Assembly: GCA_016202645.1 (NCBI GenBank)
Contig: JACQOF010000142.1
Coordinates: 1 to 29,293 of the forward strand
Origin: a bacterium
GTDB taxonomy: Bacteria > Lindowbacteria > 2-12-FULL-62-27
Reading direction: 5' to 3'
Length of the DNA stretch: 29,293 bases
Positions 10,169 to 17,387 of the stretch are shown piece by piece (the first letter of the stretch is position 1; every line of letters begins with the position of its first letter). The notes below the pieces were generated by a model, which had not been told where the DNA came from, did no database searches, and worked only from the letters and a program-made list of their open reading frames with translations. Both the position numbers and the translations under genes were made by a program.

Positions 10169-10885
10169 GTGACGGCTTCCTGCACGCTCATCATCCCGGC
10201 GCACAACGAAGCCGCCGTCATTTCGGAATCGATTGCGGCTGTGCGACGCGCGCTGAAGGATTCCGGCCGGAAATGGGAGATCATCGTCGTCGATGACGGA
10301 TCGGCCGATGGCACCGCGGACTTGGCCGAACGCGCGCTCGGCGACACGGGCTGGGTGCTGAAAACCCCGGACTGCCGCGGCAAAGCGACGGCGATCGCCA
10401 AGGGCGTCCGGTCCTGCCGCACCGACTGGCTGATCTTCAGCGACGCCGACCTCTCCGTCAGCCCGGATTTTTTCGAGCCGGCCGTCCGCCGCCTCGATGA
10501 GGCCCACGTCGTGATCGCCTCGAGGCACTTGCCGGGCGCGAAATTCCTCCGCCGTCAGCCCTGGCTCCGCCAAACCTGCGGCGAAATATTCAGGCGAATG
10601 GTCCAAGCGGCCTTTCTCCCCGACATCACCGACTTCACGTGCGGCTTGAAGGCCTTCCGAAGCGCCGAAGCGCAAAAACTTTTTGAGAATCTCCACTGCC
10701 TCGACTGGACCTTCGACGTCGAAATCCTCCTTCGCGCAAAACAATCGGGTCTTCGAATCAACCAACTCCCGGTCTCATGGTCCAACCGCCCCGACAGCCG
10801 CGTCCGCCTCCTGTCGGCAATCTTCGGTTCCCTGCTCTCTCTGTGGAGGCTGAAATGCATCTATTTAGGCGCATGTCATAAATAG
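10169..10885 (+). CDS. Family 2 glycosyltransferase (ALG5/DPM1-like)
   Basis: The 238-residue protein has the GT-A features of family 2: LIIPAHNEA (7-15), VVDDGSADGT (40-49), the RGKATAIAKGV helix (70-80), the metal-binding SDADLSVSPD (91-100) and a TDFTCGLKAFR segment. This combination is typical of enzymes that move glucose or mannose from a nucleotide sugar to a polyprenyl phosphate. It has no long membrane anchor. The start is a GTG at 10169 with AAAGG about 10 nt upstream, 7 nt after the rtcB stop, so it is probably the last gene of the archease operon. A polyprenyl-phosphate sugar made here could feed the GT-C enzymes in this window, but that is inference. Confidence 0.87.
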   Translation: MTASCTLIIPAHNEAAVISESIAAVRRALKDSGRKWEIIVVDDGSADGTADLAERALGDTGWVLKTPDCRGKATAIAKGVRSCRTDWLIFSDADLSVSPDFFEPAVRRLDEAHVVIASRHLPGAKFLRRQPWLRQTCGEIFRRMVQAAFLPDITDFTCGLKAFRSAEAQKLFENLHCLDWTFDVEILLRAKQSGLRINQLPVSWSNRPDSRVRLLSAIFGSLLSLWRLKCIYLGACHK

Positions 10886-10888
10886 TAA

Positions 10889-10916
10889 TTGACATTTTAG
10901 ATTTATATCATATATT
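10889..10916 (+). promoter_or_regulatory. Sigma-70-type promoter of the DUF4143 ATPase, predicted leaderless
   Basis: A perfect TTGACA (10889-10894) and a TATATT (10911-10916) are 16 nt apart in an AT-rich stretch. Six nt separate the -10 from the ATG at 10923, so transcription should begin at or next to the start codon. No Shine-Dalgarno is present. Confidence 0.7.
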
Positions 10917-10922
10917 TGAAGT

Positions 10923-12170
10923 ATGATTTCGCGACAGATGGAGACGTGGCTGAAGGCGGCGTTGCCGAAACCCCAGATCGTGCAGGTGACCGGGATGCGG
11001 CAGACGGGCAAAACGACCCTCTTGCGGCAATTTGTGGCAGGCGTCGCGCCCGCCGTTTCGTTTGATCTTCAGGATCTGGTGACCCTTCGCCGGTATGAGG
11101 ACGCGCCGGAGGATTGGGCGGTCGAAATTGAAACGGCGGTAAAATCGGCCCGAGGCCGCCTGAACGTGTTCGTCGACGAAATTCAAAAAATTCCGCCGCT
11201 CTTTCAGGCGCTGCAAGGTCTCTACGACCGGCACAAGGGCCGGGTCAAATTCTGGATATGCGGATCCTCCGCGGTTGCCTTGAAGCGGCGCAAGGCCGAG
11301 ACGCTGGCGGGCCGCGTGTTGGCAATGACTCTCTATCCGTTCAGCCAGACCGAGCTTCTGGGCCGGCCGTCCATCGTGCCCCGCCTCTTTTCGGCGTCGT
11401 GGAAAAGAAAAGTTCCGCCTGAACCCCGGGGATACCGGCAGATGCTCTCTGGATGGCTTACGCGGTCCCTCCTGCCGGAACCGTGCCTCACCCCAAAAGA
11501 TGCGGACGCGTTTGAACTGCTCGAAAATTACTCGGCCACGTACGTGGAAAATGAAATACGGCGGGAGAATCTGGTTTCAAATATCGGGACATTCGGAAAA
11601 TTTCTCATGCTGGCCGGCGCATACGATGGGCAAATCGTCAATTACAGCACTCTTTCAAGCGCGCTTGGCGTCAGCGGCAATACCGTGAAATCCTACTACG
11701 CCCTCTTGGAGGACACCTTCATCTGCCGCGCTCTGCCCGCATACAGCGGATCGTTCCGTGTGCAGGTGGCCAAAAGCCCGAAACTGTATTTGGCGGACGC
11801 GGGCCTGGCGCGGATTCTGGCGGGGCGCCGGCACGCGATTCGTCCGGAGACGCCGGAATTCGGCGCCGCGCTGGAAAGTTTTGTCGTGAACGAAATCATC
11901 AAGCAAATAGCCGCCGCCCGCCTTCCCTGGAAACTTTCCTATTTCCGGACATCCACGGGGGTCGAGGTCGATCTGGTCATCGAATGCGAGGGAAAAGCGG
12001 TGGCCATCGAGATTAAATCGTCGGCAAGGCCGTCGTCGAAAGACGCGGCAGGCATCCGAAGACTCATGTCCCTGGACCGGCGCATCAAAAAGGGTTTCGT
12101 ATTCAACCTCTCGCCATCCATTCACGAACTCTCCCCGCGCATTCATTCCATCCCGATTTGGGCAATCTGA
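10923..12170 (+). CDS. AAA-family ATPase with DUF4143 domain
   Basis: This 415-residue protein has a Walker A GMRQTGKTT (24-32), a Walker B LNVFVDEIQK (80-89) and a sensor-like FWICGSSA (110-117). The C-terminal DUF4143 part includes ENEIRRENL, a helix-turn-helix-like segment (LSSALGVSGNTVKSYYALLE), YLADAGLARIL and a PD-(D/E)XK-like core (GVEVDLVIE then AIEIKSS). Such proteins are common in bacteria and archaea, are often strain-variable and have no settled function. It stands alone on the plus strand next to a toxin-antitoxin remnant, which suggests an accessory insertion. If the mRNA is leaderless, 10923 is the start. Otherwise the ATG at residue 6 is possible. Confidence 0.9.
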   Translation: MISRQMETWLKAALPKPQIVQVTGMRQTGKTTLLRQFVAGVAPAVSFDLQDLVTLRRYEDAPEDWAVEIETAVKSARGRLNVFVDEIQKIPPLFQALQGLYDRHKGRVKFWICGSSAVALKRRKAETLAGRVLAMTLYPFSQTELLGRPSIVPRLFSASWKRKVPPEPRGYRQMLSGWLTRSLLPEPCLTPKDADAFELLENYSATYVENEIRRENLVSNIGTFGKFLMLAGAYDGQIVNYSTLSSALGVSGNTVKSYYALLEDTFICRALPAYSGSFRVQVAKSPKLYLADAGLARILAGRRHAIRPETPEFGAALESFVVNEIIKQIAAARLPWKLSYFRTSTGVEVDLVIECEGKAVAIEIKSSARPSSKDAAGIRRLMSLDRRIKKGFVFNLSPSIHELSPRIHSIPIWAI

Positions 12171-12198
12171 TTTCCCCGACGCATCGCGGGCAGGAAAT

Positions 12199-12366
12199 TC
12201 AGTCTCTATTTTGCCAGGAATCGGGATCGCGACGCAGGTGCATGACGGCCATGACAATGATCTTGCGGGGTCTGTCTCTGAATAGAACGCCGAAGGGAAA
12301 TGTCTTCGTCAGGCATCGACGGACATCGAGGTCTACGACGGGGTACAAGCGAGGATTAAGGCGGCG
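12199..12366 (-). pseudogene. ParE/RelE-family toxin, N-terminally truncated
   Basis: Translation of the minus strand gives 55 residues that include NPRLYPVVDLDVRRC, PFGVLF, KIIVMAVMHLRRDPDSW and a stop at 12199-12201. This is the C-terminal half of ParE/RelE-family plasmid-stabilisation toxins (P..YPvv....RR....FPf.v.f...I.v.AV.H.rRdP..W). The first 40 to 45 residues are missing: an in-frame stop (12367-12369) and the antitoxin stop lie directly upstream, so about 130 nt appear to have been deleted. There is no start codon or ribosome site at the break. The toxin is probably dead. Confidence 0.75.
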
Positions 12367-12388
12367 TCAGGGTGGTAATTGACCCGTC

Positions 12389-12619
12389 TCACGCAATGGC
12401 CACACGAGCCTTTGCAAAAACGGTGTTGGCATCGAGAAGTCTGACAGAGCCTCGATCCATCTGCGCGCAACGCCGGCGGATTTCTCGCTTCCATTTGCCC
12501 GACAATCGCGGAGACTTCGGCGCGTCAAGACTCTCAATCAGTTTCTCCGCGACAAATGCCCGCAACGTGGGCGGAAGTTCCAGCGCCTCCGACACAACCT
12601 TCTCTGCCGTGATTTTCAT
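12389..12619 (-). CDS. Addiction-module antitoxin (Unstab_antitox type)
   Basis: The 76-residue protein has VVSEALELPPTLRAFVAEKL, then LIESLD, an R..C.Q.D.G.V.LLDA segment and a C-terminal VFAKARVAI. This is the pattern of the putative addiction-module component family (PF09720), the small helical antitoxins paired with ParE/RelE toxins. It is intact, and only a truncated toxin follows. A near-consensus promoter puts the predicted transcription start on the ATG. It might bind related toxins elsewhere in the genome, or may persist only as a relic. Confidence 0.8.
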   Translation of the reverse strand: MKITAEKVVSEALELPPTLRAFVAEKLIESLDAPKSPRLSGKWKREIRRRCAQMDRGSVRLLDANTVFAKARVAIA

Positions 12620-12625
12620 GCCCTC

Positions 12626-12653
12626 ATTATACCGCGTTCGACCTGGATATCAA
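12626..12653 (-). promoter_or_regulatory. Promoter of the antitoxin gene, predicted leaderless
   Basis: On the minus strand, TTGATA (12653-12648) and a perfect TATAAT (12631-12626) are 16 nt apart. Six nt (12625-12620) then separate the -10 from the ATG at 12619. Geometry is identical to the DUF4143 ATPase promoter at 10889-10916. Confidence 0.7.
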
Positions 12654-12667
12654 TGTCGGCGCTGTTC

Positions 12668-12690
12668 TTGTCAGAGCCCGGTTCTGACAA
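12668..12690. repeat. Perfect inverted repeat near the antitoxin promoter
   Basis: TTGTCAGA (12668-12675) and TCTGACAA (12683-12690) form an 8-bp perfect inverted repeat with a 7-nt spacer. It lies just upstream of the antitoxin -35 and downstream of the lipoprotein stop (12708). It could be an operator or an RNA hairpin after the lipoprotein operon; no T-run follows on either strand, so it is not a standard terminator. Confidence 0.5.
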
Positions 12691-12707
12691 CTGATGCCGC
12701 GATCCCT

Positions 12708-13469
12708 CTACCTTTGAGGACCCATATTTGGGAGGTCGGTGCGCTGGAATGGGCCGACGCCGAGGATTTTTCGATGCTCGAAGTACCGGGAGGCGTTTCG
12801 GGATTCGTCGAGGATGATTTTACCGGCGCCAGGGTCCACGGCCACCAGGCGGAACCACGCTTCGCCCCGCATCGTCTCCCTCGTCCAGAGCGACAGAAAT
12901 CCCTGCGCCTCGTCTTCGTCCGTTCCCAGGGCCATCACAAGCAGAACAAGATGAATGCGAGCCTCCTGGTGCGGCACAAGCCTGACGCCGGATTGTTCGG
13001 CCTTGAGGCGCAGGAGCGTATGGAGAAAATCCGCGAAGACGCCCGTCACGGGCTCAAGGACCGTGCCGGCATTCGCGGTCTGGCCGGGATGCACGTCAGC
13101 TCCAAGGCCACCCGGAACCGATTCCGGAGACGACCCAGCGCCAAGGCCGAGAAGGCCGAAGAGATCGGAGGCGATCGTTCCGACGCCGCCCAACGACACA
13201 AGTCCCTGCGGCCCCGGGCTGTGATGCGCTGTTCCGCCGCGGCCCGCCAGATGCCCAATGGTGATCGATGTCGGCGCTCCCCGCAAAATTTTGAGATCCA
13301 CGTCCGCCAAAGCGGCCTCGACCGCCGTCGTCACCAGCCTCTGACTGGTGGCGCCGCGATTCTCGGCCAAAAGCATCCGCCGACTGCATCCCCATGTCAG
13401 GGACAGGATAACGGCGCATCCGACATGAAACAAAATCCGATAACGCTTCGACCCAATGCCCGGGGTCAT
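12708..13469 (-). CDS. Predicted lipoprotein of unknown function
   Basis: From the ATG at 13469 the product is 253 residues and starts MTPGIGSKRYRILFHVGCAV, then ILSLTWGC, a signal peptide with a lipobox-like Cys. The mature part begins with ATSQRLVTTAVEAALADVDL and a LRGAPTSITIG segment. This resembles poorly characterised lipoproteins with a T..TSQ.L...A...AL..L pattern (DUF6655-like by memory, weakly held). A Gly/Pro-rich middle and the segments HLVLLVMALGTD and GEAWFRLVAVD follow. The start overlaps the stop of the upstream membrane-protein gene as ATGA (13466-13469), which decides the start over the longer open frame. It is the last gene of a three-gene unit. No function can be given. 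Confidence 0.7.
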   Translation of the reverse strand: MTPGIGSKRYRILFHVGCAVILSLTWGCSRRMLLAENRGATSQRLVTTAVEAALADVDLKILRGAPTSITIGHLAGRGGTAHHSPGPQGLVSLGGVGTIASDLFGLLGLGAGSSPESVPGGLGADVHPGQTANAGTVLEPVTGVFADFLHTLLRLKAEQSGVRLVPHQEARIHLVLLVMALGTDEDEAQGFLSLWTRETMRGEAWFRLVAVDPGAGKIILDESRNASRYFEHRKILGVGPFQRTDLPNMGPQR

Positions 13470-13816
13470 ATCAGCACCATCAATGCAATCCACAACAACA
13501 CGGGTACAATCAGCAGGGATGGAAGCAGAACCAGATAGGCCAGCCTAAAATCCCGGCCGCTCTTTCGACGGGCTTCCTCCGCCGATTCATCATCCAGCCA
13601 ACCCTTTTCCAAGTAGACATGCCGAACGATTTTTTCGGAAAAGAGGGGATAGATCAGCCACGAAAGCCCAAACGTACAGGCGCCCAGGACCGCCGAAAGA
13701 AAAACATGCCCCCAGGCGCCGTGTTTGAGAAAATAAAAAAATCCGAATATCAGGGTCCAACACCGGGGATGATTGGCTTCAACCACATAATTATTGGCGG
13801 GATTTTTGAATTTCAT
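13466..13816 (-). CDS. Small integral membrane protein, HrgC/DUF2628-like
   Basis: The 116-residue protein begins MKFKNPANNYVVEANHPRCW. It has hydrophobic segments around residues 22-55 (FFYFLKHGAWGHVFLSAVLG then FGLSWLIYPLF) and 93-115 (YLVLLPSLLIVPVLLWIALM). The W...FG..Y....GAW.H and TFGLSWLIYP features recall small membrane proteins of the HrgC/DUF2628 kind. Both ends overlap neighbours by ATGA (13813-13816 and 13466-13469), so the three genes are almost surely translated from one message. Function unknown. Confidence 0.72.
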   Translation of the reverse strand: MKFKNPANNYVVEANHPRCWTLIFGFFYFLKHGAWGHVFLSAVLGACTFGLSWLIYPLFSEKIVRHVYLEKGWLDDESAEEARRKSGRDFRLAYLVLLPSLLIVPVLLWIALMVLI

Positions 13817-14370
13817 TTGACCTCCCTGAGATCAAATTCACCGGTCGCGTCCACGTCATCTCTATTTTCCTCTATCCTGATGGAGCGAAGCCGGAACTTT
13901 ACCTCTCTTACGTCCGATGCTCTTATATCGATTAACCCGATACGATCGATAGCGTCCTTGGCTGGGCGAAGGTTGTGTCCATTCGCAGACCCTTGTCCCA
14001 AGTATTCTCCATTTTTATCGTATACTTCAGCCGTTACACTCCAATAACGGATAAAGGCGTCAGACCTATTTGTGATCTTTACGTCTATGGAGCCAACCGA
14101 ACTGACGAGTTGATAAATTTTTAATTTTCTGATCTCAATGACAGGATTTTTAATGCTGGAAATATTTCGCGGAGCCGCCACCCCCGGAGTCGGCCGATCT
14201 AGTTCCGCTTTGAGCCTTTCATTTTCTTTTTTCAGTTCGCTGACGTCATTAGTGCAGCTGGAGAAGAGCGGACAGACGAGGAAAGCAAGAAGAACTTTGC
14301 GCAGAGCGGAGCGGCGGTGGTAATGCACCTTCGCCTGCATGTCAACAGGGATCGAAAGATGCGCCAGCAC
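13813..14370 (-). CDS. Predicted lipoprotein with a C-terminal beta domain
   Basis: The 185-residue product has a basic N-region, a hydrophobic stretch (RKVLLAFLVCPLFSSC) ending in a Cys at about residue 39, then a short coiled segment (VSELKKENERLKAELDRP). The rest (IEIRKLKIYQLVSSVGSIDV then KITNRSDAFIRYWSVTAEVY and YDKNGEYLGQG) looks like a single FxLYD-type beta-sandwich, which is usually extracytoplasmic. The start used is a GTG at 14370 preceded by GGGAGGG; the ATG at 14340 is an alternative with a shorter N-region but no ribosome site. It is the first gene of the three-gene unit ending at 12708. Function unknown. Confidence 0.7.
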   Translation of the reverse strand: MLAHLSIPVDMQAKVHYHRRSALRKVLLAFLVCPLFSSCTNDVSELKKENERLKAELDRPTPGVAAPRNISSIKNPVIEIRKLKIYQLVSSVGSIDVKITNRSDAFIRYWSVTAEVYDKNGEYLGQGSANGHNLRPAKDAIDRIGLIDIRASDVREVKFRLRSIRIEENRDDVDATGEFDLREVK

Positions 14371-14390
14371 GGCAACCCTCCCGGAGAAAA

Positions 14391-14539
14391 GGGGACGGTT
14401 CTAATTTATCCGGCTGAATTTCAGCAAGATCACTCGCGGATGTCCACTTCAGAATCACCCGCATCAAATCCCCCCTCCTTTTCGAGCCAAATTGTATACA
14501 ACCTGCCACCTCTCTTGAACTTAAATTAGAACCGTCCCC
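14391..14539. mobile_element. Inverted-repeat-bounded element (MITE-like)
   Basis: GGGGACGGTTCTAATTTA at 14391-14408 is repeated in perfect inverted orientation at 14522-14539, enclosing 113 nt without a convincing gene. Similarity continues outward (GAAAA and GTTTTC flanks). An 18-bp perfect terminal repeat around a short non-coding core is the structure of a miniature inverted-repeat element. Repeats beginning GGGGACGGTTC occur around REP-associated transposases in some genomes (recollection). No transposase is present here. Confidence 0.65.
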
Positions 14540-14756
14540 GTTTTCCGTTTTCGAATGATATGCCAGCATACCGAACTCGCTATTACGTCTTTCGGCTTCC
14601 ATCTCTACTCGTCTTCTTGGTCGATAGACGTTTCAAAACTTGATCGAACGCGCAGGCACGCGCTCTAACTCGTAACGCATTACACGTGAACGGACCTCCT
14701 GGGATGCGACGAATTTCGTCGAGGTAAGCAAAAACGACCGATTTTTTACCAAATTT

Positions 14757-15044
14757 TTAATTGACGTGACAAAGAAGGCTAGATGAAACGATGTGGTGGT
14801 TTCTTTTGAGCATTTTGAAAAATGTTTTCCCCGTCTTGGCCTTTCTGACTTTTTTGATCTTGGCAATGTAAGACATCCCTCTCGGGCATCCTCTAACTTG
14901 TATGTCCGGTGTAAAATACAATGCTTTATGCAACCTTGTCTTACGCACCTGGCCACGAATGTATATTCGACTTTTAAGAAACAGTTTCAAATCCTCCCTT
15001 GTCCGGATAGGCTTGACATAAATCTCAGCAATTCCGCAGTTCAT
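14757..15044 (-). CDS. Small basic protein of unknown function
   Basis: The 95-residue frame begins MNCGIAEIYVKPIRTREDLK and has a good ribosome site (AAGAGGTG, then 5 nt to ATG) 50 nt after the CsgG-like gene on the same strand. It is rich in Lys and Arg (KIKKVRKAKTGKTFFKMLKR) with no signal peptide or clear membrane segment. The DNA is clearly more AT-rich than the neighbours. I recognise no family. It may be a small accessory gene or a fragment; an overlapping frame at 14633-14956 has no comparable start signal. DNA between 14545 and 14757 shows nothing I can name. Confidence 0.4.
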   Translation of the reverse strand: MNCGIAEIYVKPIRTREDLKLFLKSRIYIRGQVRKTRLHKALYFTPDIQVRGCPRGMSYIAKIKKVRKAKTGKTFFKMLKRNHHIVSSSLLCHVN

Positions 15045-15093
15045 GATTCACCTCTTGTAAGATTTTTGATTTTTCGGACAACTATTCGTTGTC

Positions 15094-16410
15094 TCATTCG
15101 CCATTTTCGCTATTTCCACGCTCGACTTCGAATCGGATTGTAGAAACCCTGGCAAGTCGCGCGGATTCGATTTTCGGAAGTGATACAGACGCGGAATATG
15201 AAAAGTTTTTCCCAGCGCCCTCGTAGATGCGATTACCAATACGAATCGACCGTGTTTCTCCCATCCATAAGGCCATATTTAAGGCATCCCTCAGCGTGAG
15301 GTGAAACCAGCCACTCTGAAATAATGGAGTATTACTTTCATCCAAAAAAATAAAACGCGCCCCAAGATCTTTCCAACCCCCCCGGAATTTATTTACAACA
15401 TCGTGAAGAAGCCATAGTTCGACAGGATCTGTGGAAACTTCAATGCGTTCAAAATAAATCAGCCCCTTTTCTCCCGTTCCATGCTTGGAAAAGGGCTGTA
15501 GCGTTTGCCACACGCGTTTGGCATAGTCGGCCCTGACCGTGATCGTGAAGGGAACAGTTATTTCCACTTTCCCAATTTCTGACCGGTCGGCTTCGGTTTT
15601 CATATTTTTGACATCGACTACACAGTCAAAGCCGGATGACACAGCCAGATCCAACAACTCATCAACCGCCTTTATTGAATCCTCACGGATGCGTATTTCT
15701 TGTGCGGCAGATGCAAAAAGTGATTTCCCGGATACGGCAAACGTGGCACGAGACAGGTTCAGATCGGCGGAACGATAATATTTGTCCTGCTGTAGGGCTT
15801 TTTTGAAAAAATCTTGCGCCTCATCGCGCTTGTCTTCGTCCAGCGCCGCGAGTCCCTTATAATTGTATTTGAGGGCTTCAATGTCCTGCGTCGGCATTTG
15901 AAGGACTTTAATTTTTTCCTCCTCCGCCAATCCGAGGTTTAAGATGTCGAACAATTTAAGCGCGAGTTGTTTTTCGAGGATCAGGATATTGCCGGAAAGA
16001 CCCTCAACACTTGCCGCGCCAAGCGATTTTCCGGATTCCACGTCGTACAGCGTTGTATTGATCCGCAGGACTTCGTTTAAGCGCAGGAAACTCCCGGTCA
16101 AAACGCGATTGGCGCCTACAAGTACTCCTATTTTGGAAGCCGTCACCTCGTCGACCAATCCGGATTGACCGAGTCTTTGTTCTTTCAGGATTTGTTCCAA
16201 TTTCTCGCGCTGAACGACCTGGATCTTGTTCGTGGCGGCCAGATCGGTGATGAGCATATCGGCCAACCCCTTTTTCATCCAGTCGAGTTCCTGGATATCG
16301 GTGTTGTTATCGAAATACAGAACCGACAAGACGTCGGCCTTGGCCGGCGAGAAAAGAATGGAGGCCCATACCAACGCAAGAATCGGGGTCGACAGACTGG
16401 TCCGTTTCAT
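15094..16410 (-). CDS. CsgG/FlgT-like periplasmic or outer-membrane assembly protein
   Basis: The 438-residue product has a signal peptide (MKRTSLSTPILALVWASILF, cleavage near AKA-D) without a lipobox. It continues with a CsgG-like domain: SVLYFDNNTDIQELDWMKKG, LADMLITDLAATNKIQVVQR, EKLEQILKEQRLG and GANRVLTGSFLRLN (about residues 28-110), followed by a KNYKG-type helical repeat region (about 180-210). Such domains occur in CsgG, FlgT, TolB-N-like and LpoB-related proteins that build outer-membrane or periplasmic complexes. The C-terminal 200 residues are not recognisable. The ATG overlaps the stop of the upstream LPP20-like gene (ATGA, 16407-16410). Codon composition becomes AT-richer toward the 3' end. 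Confidence 0.8.
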   Translation of the reverse strand: MKRTSLSTPILALVWASILFSPAKADVLSVLYFDNNTDIQELDWMKKGLADMLITDLAATNKIQVVQREKLEQILKEQRLGQSGLVDEVTASKIGVLVGANRVLTGSFLRLNEVLRINTTLYDVESGKSLGAASVEGLSGNILILEKQLALKLFDILNLGLAEEEKIKVLQMPTQDIEALKYNYKGLAALDEDKRDEAQDFFKKALQQDKYYRSADLNLSRATFAVSGKSLFASAAQEIRIREDSIKAVDELLDLAVSSGFDCVVDVKNMKTEADRSEIGKVEITVPFTITVRADYAKRVWQTLQPFSKHGTGEKGLIYFERIEVSTDPVELWLLHDVVNKFRGGWKDLGARFIFLDESNTPLFQSGWFHLTLRDALNMALWMGETRSIRIGNRIYEGAGKNFSYSASVSLPKIESARLARVSTIRFEVERGNSENGE

Positions 16411-17369
16411 GGGCCGTTGACTCCCGGCAACAGCCTCAACAGCTCCGCTCCTCGCGCCGCCAGGAATTTTGAGGCGGCGGCTTTCTTCGCCGCCGATTGG
16501 GTCGCGCCGGCGCCGGCGTTTGCCGAGACCATTGAACCGCCGACAATATCAACGCCGCCGTCGTCCTTGAAAAAGGCCCGGACGGAAAATGTCCCGGTCA
16601 CGGATTTCATCCCGTAGGCGTCCTCGTTGTCCGCGTAATCGGCTTTGAGTCCCAGAAGCGGATGATCCGGGTCCGGGTTGGTTTGGTTCTGGACCACGAG
16701 GACATTGTTTTGCGTCAGATACTCGGTCAGGACGGCGCGGACCAGATCGAAATTCTCGCTCGAGCCGCCGTCGTTCACGACGACGACGCCCGCCCTGTAG
16801 TTGTCGCCCCAGAGGGCGTCAAAAGAGCGTTCGTGACGTTTGCGGGACTCCGATATGGCCGTCTCGACCTCATCCGCGGGGATGGACAACAAAACTGAAA
16901 CGCGAAACGAACTGTCCATAACCCGTTTCCTGTGCACGCGGCCGAAATGCTCGACGTAATATTGATCGGCCCGGAACCGGCTGAAATAGGCGCGGGCCGA
17001 CTGCAGGACTTTGTCCGTTTCGGAAATGGACGGGTCGGCGGTCTCCGACGCCTTAAAATGGGATTCCGTGATGCGTTCCGATTTGCCGCTGATCGACACG
17101 CCGGCGTACGCGGCCGCCTTTTTTAGCGCGTCGGCCACCGCCATGTCCCTGGCCTGAGCCTCCGTACTCGCGTTTTCTGAAATCCCCGTGAAATAGAAAA
17201 ATCGGCCGTCCGGCCTCGGCGCGACCGTGAGCCAGTCGGGCCGGGTCGGGGGGACGGCTTCGATCAGGCGAACTTCGTCACCGCCTCGATAGTAGGTTTC
17301 CTCGGCCGACTTACAGCCTGAAAAGGCCGCCACGCAGAAAATAATCGCCCAGTTGAAAAATGCCCTCAT
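16407..17369 (-). CDS. LPP20-family lipoprotein (larger paralogue)
   Basis: The 320-residue product has a lipoprotein signal (FFNWAIIFCVAAFSGC, Cys at about 19). The region from RPDWLTVAP to about residue 125 holds GISENASTEAQARDMAVADA, the LPP20-type pattern of a Trp-containing start, a beta strand and then STE-x-A-A helices. A second domain (about 190-310) contains VVVNDGGSSENFDLVRAVLT and FSVRAFFKDDGG, followed by an Ala-rich helix. It resembles the smaller lipoprotein upstream, so the two are probably tandem paralogues. Members of this family include FlgP and related lipoproteins anchored in the outer membrane. Eighteen nt separate it from the upstream gene, and it overlaps the CsgG-like gene downstream. 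Confidence 0.78.
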   Translation of the reverse strand: MRAFFNWAIIFCVAAFSGCKSAEETYYRGGDEVRLIEAVPPTRPDWLTVAPRPDGRFFYFTGISENASTEAQARDMAVADALKKAAAYAGVSISGKSERITESHFKASETADPSISETDKVLQSARAYFSRFRADQYYVEHFGRVHRKRVMDSSFRVSVLLSIPADEVETAISESRKRHERSFDALWGDNYRAGVVVVNDGGSSENFDLVRAVLTEYLTQNNVLVVQNQTNPDPDHPLLGLKADYADNEDAYGMKSVTGTFSVRAFFKDDGGVDIVGGSMVSANAGAGATQSAAKKAAASKFLAARGAELLRLLPGVNGP

Positions 17370-17387
17370 GAGAAAATTTTCAGGGCC

